From NCBI GenBank assembly GCA_018806915.1, contig JAGKQI010000103.1:186001-250000 (forward strand): a stretch of DNA of 64,000 nt, written 5' to 3'. The notes beneath the pieces were generated by a model. The model was not told where the DNA came from. It did no database searches and saw only the letters and a list, made by a program, of their open reading frames with translations. The position numbers and the translations under genes are program-made. The number at the start of each line of letters is the position of its first letter. The stretch's first letter is position 1. Origin of the DNA: Phytophthora colocasiae. Taxonomy: Eukaryota; Oomycota; Peronosporomycetes; Peronosporales; Peronosporaceae. Shown here one piece after another: positions 28,220-35,687 of the stretch.

Positions 28220-28856
28220 GCGCACCGGTGGTGTTTCTTGCTACTGATGTCCAGACAAACAGTAAAACACGCTAAGTACGATGACGTAGGAAAATCTGTG
28301 ACGTGTGAGAAAGGCAACTTGGCCTTTTGAGCTCTCCCTCATCTCATTGACCTCGGGGCATTTATGGCTTGGTCGTTGTTATGCCACCATATTTGATGCT
28401 GCGCTTGCACAGCGCCACAGCAGTATTTCTTTTTCGTTTGGTGGCAAGTGAAAGTCTCACGAACTTCGTGAGGTTTTCCTGTGTGACCGAGATATGCGAA
28501 GGGCAAGAAGCTCGTGTAATTCAAGAAGGTACTCCACGACATGAGCAAAGAGTACGACGATGTGGAGTACTTGACATCCAATGGCTTTACTGGCGGCTGC
28601 GAGTGGTATTCAGAAAATTAGCGATACATTCGAGTACGAACTCCTCTCGAGAAGAACGGCACAAGCTATTGGAATGCATGCATATCCTATGAAGTTTCGT
28701 AGGAGCACCTGAGCACGCACAGTGCACACCTTCGGCATTCCGGCGTTGTATCAATCGACTGCAGCAGAGTAGGACCTGATAAAGTAGTACCTGATAAAGT
28801 AGTACCTGATAAATGTAGTACATTAATATATGTTACAAAGACATGATGGTCTCTAG
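28220..28856. repeat. Gene-poor spacer with a 15-bp tandem repeat
   Basis: The unit CCTGATAAAGTAGTA occurs three times head to tail at 28775-28789, 28790-28804 and 28805-28820, the last with one extra base. Left of it, a plus-strand stretch at 28541-28620 reads like the end of a protein (MSKEYDDVEYLTSNG) but has a stop just upstream and no supportable start. It is probably a decayed coding remnant. Nothing else is seen. Confidence 0.5.
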
Positions 28857-29707
28857 ATGGAGACCGAAGATTTTGCTCCAGTGGAAATGCACGTCCTGGA
28901 TCCAGAGTCAAGAAGTAAGACAGCGGTGGAAGCGGTGCAGTCGGTGGTGGCGGGACAACGCAGCGTAGTTTACAGAAAATGTCGTGGATTAGTGGTAGCG
29001 AGATTGAGGTGTACTTGTAGGTTTCCCAGGTTCGCCTTGGGAATGAAGTCACCATGGGCCACGCAAACCCAAACTGAGTCATCTTAGCGTGTAGCATACT
29101 CTCAGCCCTCGGACCGTCCTCGATTGCCACTGCCATGCCGAACAAGAAATCCAACCCTCCCCCCAAAAAGAAATCGGTCCCAGTTCTATGATCTTCAAAT
29201 TGTCTGGCGATGTTGTAGGAACCGTCTGCTTTCATTACGAACGTCTCTTTGCCTAACACCACCTGTCCGTTGGTGTAGGACTGGTTCGTACCGCATTTTA
29301 GCGCGTACAGTCCAGGATTTGCCGCAGGCGAGTACAGTAGACCTTTTGTTCATATTTTGCGGGCTGGATATCAACCGGTTCATCGGTATCCCAGTCTGAG
29401 TAAACTTTCGTCACGCATTTTTTCATTTCTGAATCTTCCAGCGCGCGTTCTAGGCTTAGGTAGGCAGCCCACTAACAATCAATCGTTCGGCATTGAAGTG
29501 CTCCTCAACCGCGTCTGCCAACTTTTTTGTCTCTGTCTTCGGTATCTTTGACTGCAGGTCAGTCCAAGGGATGAACGGCATTCCGTCGTGGAAATTTACT
29601 CTTGAAAAAGCCCTCTCGTAGCGTCTAAGGCCTTCGTGAGGAACCATGGCAGGAAAATTCCAGGCGCCGAAATCACGAGGAGAAACTTTGGTAGTGTAGT
29701 GCTCCAT
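28857..29707 (-). pseudogene. Decayed coding sequence of unknown family, several frame breaks
   Basis: On the minus strand an ATG at 29707 opens a protein-like frame (MEHYTTKVSPRDFGAWNFPA) that stops at 29456. Good coding character then resumes in another frame (SLERALEDSEMKKCVTKVYS), changes frame again near 29345 (LYSPAANPGLYALKCGTNQS), and continues with EDHRTGTDFFLGGGLDFLFG. A final fragment in yet another frame ends VHLNLATTNPRHFL and stop at about 28980. No GT-AG introns of normal size repair all of these breaks, so a pseudogene is more likely than a spliced gene. The FPAMVPHEG start faintly recalls HHE/hemerythrin-like proteins, but I do not assign it. Confidence 0.45.
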
Positions 29708-29879
29708 GGGTGTCTTGGGTGATATTGAAAGTGAGCACTACTTAGGCACGCTTCATGGGTGCGCGTGTAGACTAATCGGAGAGGCGCTCGTTAAAATGCT
29801 CATACAGTAGACGGAGGGCTTGCCCTTGAAGAAGCTATGTGAATACCAGCGAGACCTCCTCGGTTGCTTTTGCTCCGCT

Positions 29880-30690
29880 CACTAGTGGCAGGGATCGGAC
29901 AATATACATTGTTAATTGATTGTCAGGTTGACTTTTCAATCAATCAATAGTGTAACAATATTAATATCGAGGACAATCAATTGCAATACGGCGATTTAAT
30001 TGTGTTGAAGTTGACCTCGCAGTCTTGGCAGAGGCGTAAATAGCTACGCCAATCAAAAACGAGGTGGGATAGCACAACTCACCTGCCAACGATCACTCCA
30101 AGCCTCACTTTCTAATCAGCGCTCCTCCAGTTTCACCGCATCCCTTTCCAAGCCGGCGACTCCGACTATATCGCCTCGTTACAATTCAGATGCTCGTTTC
30201 AGAACTTGGTGTTGTCCAGAGTCGCACAGGATCGTCACAGTGGTGTGGCCTGGACCAAGTTTGCGGGCAGCGTGCACCGCCGCTATGGGTTGAGACCGCT
30301 TGAACTGCCAACGAAAATGCCCTCTTCACGCAGCAGGAAGCGCGACATCTCCACGATCTCCTGGTCCGTCACCTTGAAGGCATCGTCGATCTTGGCCAAC
30401 ATGAAGTTCTCGGTCAAGCGGTCGAGCCAACTATCGACTATCTATTGAGATACGTTTTAGTCCAGATACATGTAGACCACAGCCGCCTCTCAAGTCGAGA
30501 TGATCGACGGTCCGCGGAGCAGAGATGTGGTTCGTGAATGCGCAGCATCACGACTCTTCCTGCACAGCACTAGTGCAGGGATTGGAAAAAAAGATTGATA
30601 TTGCAGCATTGTAAAAATTGTTCCTTACAATATTGATTGATTGAAAACTTGCAATATCTACTACAAATTGATCAATATTGTGTAGAAAAA
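29880..30690. repeat. Two direct copies of a hAT-like terminal sequence with AT-rich flanks
   Basis: The string CACTAGTG followed by CAGGGAT(C/T)GGA occurs at 29880-29899 (with one extra G between the two parts) and at 30568-30586, in the same orientation. CAGGG-type termini are common for hAT elements. After each copy the DNA is AT-rich with repeated TTGATTGATTG and CAATATT strings (29910-30000; 30590-30690). Matching inverted ends or an 8-bp target duplication were not found by eye, so complete elements cannot be defined. Confidence 0.45.
30179..30450 (-). pseudogene. Cysteine synthase / CBS-family C-terminal fragment, frameshifted
   Basis: Minus-strand translation gives DRLTENFMLAKIDDAFKVTD, then EIVEMSRFLLREEGIFVGSS. 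This is followed, after a one-base frame change and in-frame TAG near 30280, by VHAARKLGPGHTTVTILCDS and a stop at 30179-30181. This order is the C-terminal part of fold-type II PLP enzymes that make cysteine (O-acetylserine sulfhydrylase) or cystathionine. The PLP lysine and the N-terminal half are absent, so it is a truncated, broken copy that cannot work. It sits between two near-identical hAT-like end sequences (29880 and 30568), which suggests that mobile-element activity fragmented or carried it. Confidence 0.75.
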
Positions 30691-30792
30691 TATACCAGAA
30701 TCCTCTTCGTTTTCGTACTCTTCATCGTCGATTTCATCTCCTCCTCGAGCTGTCTGCACTGCCTTAGATGTAATCTCGTTTGTAACGAGATC

Positions 30793-31420
30793 CTAATTCA
30801 TCCTCAAATATAGTTTCGCCTCAAGGGTCTCAGGACTCATTTGGTTGCGGAGATACCGGAGCATACATTTCACCGCTGAAAAGAGTCGTTCCACTTCAAC
30901 GGAAGTTGCTGGAAGCCACGACAGATCCATGTACTTGGACTTGCCATCCTCTCGGGCTTTTGCTCGCACTGCAATGGCTGCTTTCACCTCATCTGGGGAT
31001 CTACGACGTCGGGTAAAATCCGGTTCTGTCGATCTGTAGAGTTGACCACTTTGGGGGGGCGAGCATTGATGCGTTGTAGCGATTCTTCTTCGAGCCCGTC
31101 ATTGAAGACGATTGTTCTTTGTTTCTCTTGCGTTATACTGAAAACCTACTGCTATATCTTCTTCTGCAAGAGTTCTTTCAAGGCGGGCCACAGCAATGAC
31201 CTCTTATGATGTTAACTGGTTCTCTTGACCTTGCATGATCTAGGCAGGCTACTCGACAATGTTGGCATCAACTCTGAGACGGTCCTCGAGGTCATGAAAA
31301 TCTACTCTTGTTTCATCCAGGATATCTCGCGCTGAAAGAAGAGTTTAGTTGCGTTCTTGTAGACGTTTTGTTGCCATTTCTAGTATCTCCATGTCGTCCA
31401 GTAATTCCAGAATAGAGTAG
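30793..31420 (-). mobile_element. Degenerate hAT-family transposase remnant
   Basis: The last 64 codons (30793-30987) contain LPATSVEVERLFSAVKCMLR and NQMSPETLEAKLYLRMN, the hAT C-terminal dimerisation domain. Upstream on the same strand, fragments such as VDFHDLEDRLRVDANIVE (about 31240-31310) still look coding, but stops interrupt every frame. Downstream of the stop is a short acidic reading. The element is therefore an inactive relic. It probably accounts for the gene-poor character of 29.8-32 kb. Confidence 0.75.
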
Positions 31421-31529
31421 TGCTCAGTCGGACTCGGCAGGTACTGCATAATAGGAAAATGACGGGGATCGTCTAGGGGCTTGAGCCGTAAAGAAAGTTG
31501 AAATAGCCATGGTCAAGCCCTCACTGGGC

Positions 31530-31650
31530 ACAGCCGGATAATGACCGTATAGTGCCGGATAATCAGGGTCCACTAATAGGGGGTTGAGTCCACTAATATA
31601 GGAGTTTGAGTCCACTAACAGGAGTGAGTCCACTTTGAGTCCACTAATAG
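31530..31650. repeat. Short imperfect tandem repeats (GAGTCCACTA and GCCGGATAAT units)
   Basis: GTCCACT recurs at 31568, 31588, 31610, 31628 and 31639, each within a (T)GAGTCCACTAATAGG-like unit of about 10-22 nt. Just upstream, GCCGGATAAT occurs twice within 30 nt (about 31534 and 31554). No gene is visible in 31421-32130 except the promoter of the ribosomal protein gene. Confidence 0.6.
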
Positions 31651-31980
31651 GGAGGTTGAGTGGGCTCTCTTCACAATGATTTTTCGGGGACGAAAACGAA
31701 AGACCATTTGATGCAGCTAATGCCTTAGTCACAGGACGGCAGCGCGCGTGTACGGCGCACAACCAGCGCATATGTGCTGCCAGGGACAGCTTGCGCTTAA
31801 CGACAGGGGGGCGATAGTGAAGCTCATTTCAGAATCCACCGACTCGAGGTAAGATGGTGAAGCTGTTTTGTGCGATCGTTGGGGAGGTTGGTCTGATTGT
31901 TTAAACAGTTTAAGCATTTCACCAATTCACATGCATGTTTTTACGGACCTATCTAATGTCATGACTGTAAATACTCCCAT

Positions 31981-32130
31981 CAAGCATCATTTGCATTCGG
32001 TTGGCTAGGGAAGCAAGCGGGGGCAGCAATTGAATGGCCAAGGTATTCTGGTTTTCCTACAAACCTCGCCGCTTATTTCCCGTGAAGATCCGCACTCGCC
32101 GGCAAGCTTTCTAGACACCCTTCTGTCAAC
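31981..32130 (+). promoter_or_regulatory. Probable promoter/5' UTR of eS10
   Basis: About 145 nt before the ATG, TCATTTGCATT at about 31986 partly fits the oomycete initiator consensus (TCATTYYNCAWTTT) with a one-base gap. A pyrimidine-rich CTTTCTAGACACCCTTCTGT lies directly upstream of the ATG. The match is approximate, so this is a suggestion only. Confidence 0.3.
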
Positions 32131-32565
32131 ATGTTGGTCCCCAAGACGAACCGTATCGCTGTGTACTCGTACCTCTTCAAGGAGGGCGTGATGGTGGCCA
32201 AGAAGGACTTTTCGCTGCCCAAGCACGAGGCCGTGGATGTGCCCAACCTCCAGGTCATCAAGCTCATGCAGTCGCTCAAGTCGCGTGGCTACGTCAAGGA
32301 GACCTTCAACTGGCAGTGGTTCTACTGGTACCTCACGAACGAGGGCATTGAGTACCTCCGCTCGTACCTGCACCTGCCCGCTGAGATCGTGCCGGCCACG
32401 CTCAAGAAGCAGGCCGCTCGCCCCTCGCGCCCGCAGGCCCCGTCCGCCGGCGGCTTCGGCCGTGGCCGTTTCGACAAGGAGAAGGGTGTTGGCCCGTCGG
32501 GCGACTTCAACCCGGAGTTCCGTCGCGGTGGCCAGGACGGCTACCGTCGCGAGGCTTCCAACTAA
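32131..32565 (+). CDS. RPS10: 40S ribosomal protein eS10
   Basis: A single exon of 144 aa. The start [20 protein letters not shown] is followed by [20 protein letters not shown] and by [39 protein letters not shown] then matches the winged-helix core of eS10 closely. A Gly/Arg/Pro-rich tail ([11 protein letters not shown]) completes it, as in animal homologues. It is a component of the small-subunit head, near the mRNA entry and beak. The codon choice is strongly biased towards G/C-ending codons (GTG, AAG, CTC, CGC), as expected for a highly expressed gene and unlike its AT-richer surroundings. It is the only housekeeping gene inside the transposon-scarred island. Confidence 0.97.
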   Translation: MLVPKTNRIAVYSYLFKEGVMVAKKDFSLPKHEAVDVPNLQVIKLMQSLKSRGYVKETFNWQWFYWYLTNEGIEYLRSYLHLPAEIVPATLKKQAARPSRPQAPSAGGFGRGRFDKEKGVGPSGDFNPEFRRGGQDGYRREASN

Positions 32566-33163
32566 GCTGTTGCTAACCTCGAGAGAAAGCGTGACGGGAG
32601 TATTTAATCAATAAATCTCCTCTGACTGTGTCGGCTTCACAAAGGCAAACGAAATATCTTTAACGCGTTGTTATTTCGTGCTGTTTAGCTTGTATCTGCA
32701 GGTGGTGGTACTATGTGGAAGGAGATATAGTGTGTTTCTGGAGCAGCAGTCGCATCAGTTCAAGCTTGTCCGTTACAGACAAAGCACTTTTGACGCGTAT
32801 TGCCATTATGACACGCTTCCCAGCATCACGTAAAGTTTTTCGTTGTGGCGTGTTGTTTTTCTTAAACACGGACGCGGAAACGAAGGTTGCTGGGTTCGGG
32901 ATTGCAGAAATTGCCCATTGGCTTGGTTCTTCAGATATTGAGCTTCTCCGTGCTGTGCGTTCAGAATGGTCTCTGACGCTGAGACGAGATTTAAAGCTCT
33001 GGACGTCAGTGCGTTCGATGGCTCGACTTTCCCGCCGAATAGGCTGGAGTGCGAGACCAATGCAGTGAAGTGGCTTTGGTTGTGGTGGTACAGGTTCGTT
33101 GTAAGTATCTCTTCGACTTGTCAGGCGAGCAGAAGTAACTTGAGTTAACCCGTTGTTCTCGAT
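32566..33163. other. Spacer between eS10 and the ankyrin gene
   Basis: This should contain both converging 3' UTRs. A plus-strand frame at 32966-33148 (MVSDAETRFKALDVSAFDGS) and its opposite-strand counterpart are open, but neither shows a domain or clear splice partners. I see no supported gene. Confidence 0.4.
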
Positions 33164-33997
33164 CTACAGTTTTGGGGCTTCGGTTAGATCAACACGAACA
33201 ACATTCAGGTGCAACGTTAAGCGTACGGTTGGCACTGGTTTGGTGTCTTCAACTAAGAGTTCTAGTTCTTCCAGAGGTGTCCTACCTTGCTGCATGCAAG
33301 AAATGCTCAGTGTCTTGGAGGTTCATACAGCAAGAAGACGCACCTCATTCCGAAGATTAGGATCTGCTCCAAGCTTCAATAACATCTCCAAAACCTTAAT
33401 ACTTTTGCCTCGGACTGGGTTACATGTCGCAACAGTGAGCTAACATATCCAGTAGACAAGGATACAAAACAAAAACTGCCTAACCAGCTTTATGCAATGG
33501 CGTGTCTTGATTTTCGCTGCGAGAGTTGATATTTACCTTGGCGGTGGTAACTAGGTATCGCACAACCTCGTCATGATCTTTTCGACAGGCATGATGGAGC
33601 GCGTTGCGTCCATTGGAATCGACTGCACTTGGCAAGCCTCCTGCTTTGATTAACTCCTGGATACACCCAAGCTCGCCAACGTACGACGCTGTCGATAACA
33701 AACGCAATTCAGCATCATATCACTGGGAGTGTTGACGAGTCAGCTTCTTACCCCAGTGAACAGCATTCATTCCAAAGCGCTACATGATAAGAACAATTAA
33801 AACTGTATGTGAGAAGATGTTCATGAATTCGTTAACGATTCACTCACATCCTTTGCGTTTGGATCCATCTTCTGTTTGGTGATCATTGCTCGCAAGTGTA
33901 CAAGATCCGAAGTGATGGCATAGCGCACGAACTCGGCAATTTTCTCCTGCTCACGGTCTTCAGCATTCATTCGTCTCGACCAGCAGGGACCCATCAT
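33164..33997 (-). CDS. Small ankyrin-repeat protein, five exons including a 28-nt exon
   Basis: Exons 33848-33997, 33752-33779, 33485-33688, 33344-33414 and 33164-33289 sum to 579 nt (192 aa) with every phase matched. The translation begins MMGPCWSRRMNAEDREQEKI. Ankyrin repeats run DLVHLRAMITKQKMDPNAKD (interrupted by an intron), RFGMNAVHWG in the 28-nt exon, GELGCIQELIKAGG, DSNGRNALHHACRKDHDEVV and SIKVLEMLLKLGADPNLRNE. The C-terminus, starting GRTPLEELELLVED, ends in a beta-like KPVPTVRLTLHLNVVRVDLT tail. Ankyrin repeats mediate protein binding; the partner is unknown. Introns are 54-72 nt. An upstream exon is possible because a GTAAGT donor-like site lies near 34040. Confidence 0.82.
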
Positions 33998-34551
33998 CAA
34001 TTTTCGACTTTGACGGTGCAAGAATAGATGAGGACTTACAGCTGGGCTAAGATCATTTACTAGTATAAGTCGACCGTACGGTCCTAACGCTGCTTGGGAT
34101 GTTTTCAAATATACTAACTAAATGCAATCGATTATAAATTGTCAAGGATGTCTGCTCCATGGTTGGTCTCCAGCATTATCGTCAAAGTGACTAGCATAAA
34201 AGATTGGGAATATGGAGCCATCAATCAGTTGGAGCAAGTTTTCCAGCGAGGCAACCGAGGTCACCAGGCGGTCCAGATGCTCAACAACCGAGACTTTTCT
34301 ATTCAACTGTTTGCTTCGCTTGTCCCTCACAAGTCGCAGAGTTTGCACGCGCCAACCACCATCTTGCGACAGCAGAAGACACGCGAACCCCACATCAGGG
34401 CGAGTTGCTTGACCCTGGGATCCCCACTGTGAAAGGAAGATCTCGCCAGAAGTCCAGTTGGTTCTTGATTCCACACGCACGAACGAAAACGCTGCTACTT
34501 TCTCTACTACTGCTGCTGCTGCTGCTGCCGGGAAGGAAAAGTGGAACTGCT

Positions 34552-34593
34552 ACGTACTTTGCCTCCCATAAGTGAGTGGGAGGCAAAGTACGT
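34552..34593. repeat. Perfect 17-bp inverted repeat with 8-nt loop
   Basis: The left arm ACGTACTTTGCCTCCCA (34552-34568) is an exact reverse complement of the right arm at 34577-34593; the loop is TAAGTGAG. No U-tract or gene end lies next to it, so it does not look like a terminator. It could be the junction of two transposon ends, an extruding hairpin or a small RNA precursor. Confidence 0.9.
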
Positions 34594-35262
34594 GAACCAG
34601 TCGTTCGCAGAGCCATTCAAATTGCTGTGTGCACCACACCATCTTTTGATTCGTATTTAAACGAGTCGACGCTGTGTACCATTTTGTGAATTCGACAAAG
34701 TACGAATTGTTGCAAATCGTTGAGCTTTTGACTGAAATTTGCCGCACTGAAACGCTGCCTGTCCCGCAGCCTTTGTCGATTGAATGCGTGTGAGGCCACA
34801 CAGCATGGGATCATCACTGGCAGTGATTCGCTGCATATGAATTACAGCAGCAGGTAGAGCCAGCTGCGCTACATGTACTTTGCCACGCTGCAAGGACTTT
34901 GTGGCTCTTCGCGGTGGGGAGTCCCCAATTTCCATTTGCTGCTCGCAAATGGGATGTGGTTGGCATAGCGAAGTCTGCACGAGGGTCGAATCAGGTGGTT
35001 TTGTTCTTTTCCGACCGATTGGCAATGCGAAAGTGCCAGCCGGCAATTTGCTCGTACGCTCGCAAGGTGGTGCTGGCTGTGCGTGCATGTGAGGCAGGTT
35101 TTGGCAACCTTCAGCGAAAGTGGTTGGGATCGTGGCATGCCATCAGCTGGAATTCCGCAAAAGACCAGCGTTATTAATACCTGAAGAGGAGGTCAAAAGT
35201 GTATGTGAGACTAGCCAAAAGGAGGAAGCAATTCGGGCTAAACATTTCTGTATTTTTCTATT

Positions 35263-35376
35263 ATTCCGGGGTATTTACCGTTACATTTTCCAACACGTCA
35301 TTGGCCATAAATAGACTTCAAATATTCCGTGGTATTTTACCGTTTCATTTATCTACTTTTCATTGGCCATTAATAG
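35263..35376. repeat. Imperfect tandem duplication, period 61 bp
   Basis: ATTCCGGGGTATTTACCGTT begins copy 1 (35263-35314), and the closely related ATTCCGTGGTATTTTACCGT begins copy 2 (35324-35376). Both copies end in CATTGGCCAT(A/T)AATAG. CCAAT in reverse orientation (ATTGG) is thus present twice, 61 bp apart, about 310-370 nt upstream of the next ATG. Confidence 0.7.
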
Positions 35377-35687
35377 ATGGATGACGTTCAATACAAACAC
35401 CAAGTGCAAGCATGCATAGCCGCTACTTTTTAGACACTCCCGGCTTTTGCTGAAAAAAATCCTGAAAATCGGAATTTCCCCTGTCTCCTCTCCCCTCCGC
35501 TTGTTTGTATGGGCCCGTAGTATCAGACAGGAGACCTCCGTGTCAAGGCGTAGTGGCGAGTCCGCGAGCAAGCGCGGCCTTCCGCTCCCTATATTCCGCA
35601 TCGACTCTTCCCGCGCTAGGAAAGATAGAGACTCCTTCTTGCTCGTGCACTAGTGCCTCAAGCGGCGCAGTAGCTACTAGCTAACCC

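Larger units (their letters stand above)
33998..35687. other. Gene-free 1.7 kb upstream of the coiled-coil gene
   Basis: No convincing gene is present; open frames on both strands lack domains. It holds a CTG triplet run (34510-34528), the perfect hairpin at 34552-34593, and a 61-bp-period imperfect tandem duplication at 35263-35376. The last 200 nt before 35688 are the probable promoter and 5' UTR of the next gene. Confidence 0.5.

Noticed and set aside
31530..31650. CRISPR-like array from the GTCCACT repeats
   Set aside because: Units are too short and irregular, spacers are absent, and the genome is eukaryotic.
28220..32130. tRNA or rRNA genes in the gene-poor island
   Set aside because: I looked for cloverleaf arms with a TTCRA-type T-loop and for conserved rRNA strings and saw none.
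34552..34593. Rho-independent terminator
   Set aside because: The DNA is eukaryotic, no T-tract follows and no gene ends here.
34657..35088. A 143-codon minus-strand frame in the gene-free region
   Set aside because: No family resemblance, and competing open frames on both strands suggest chance.
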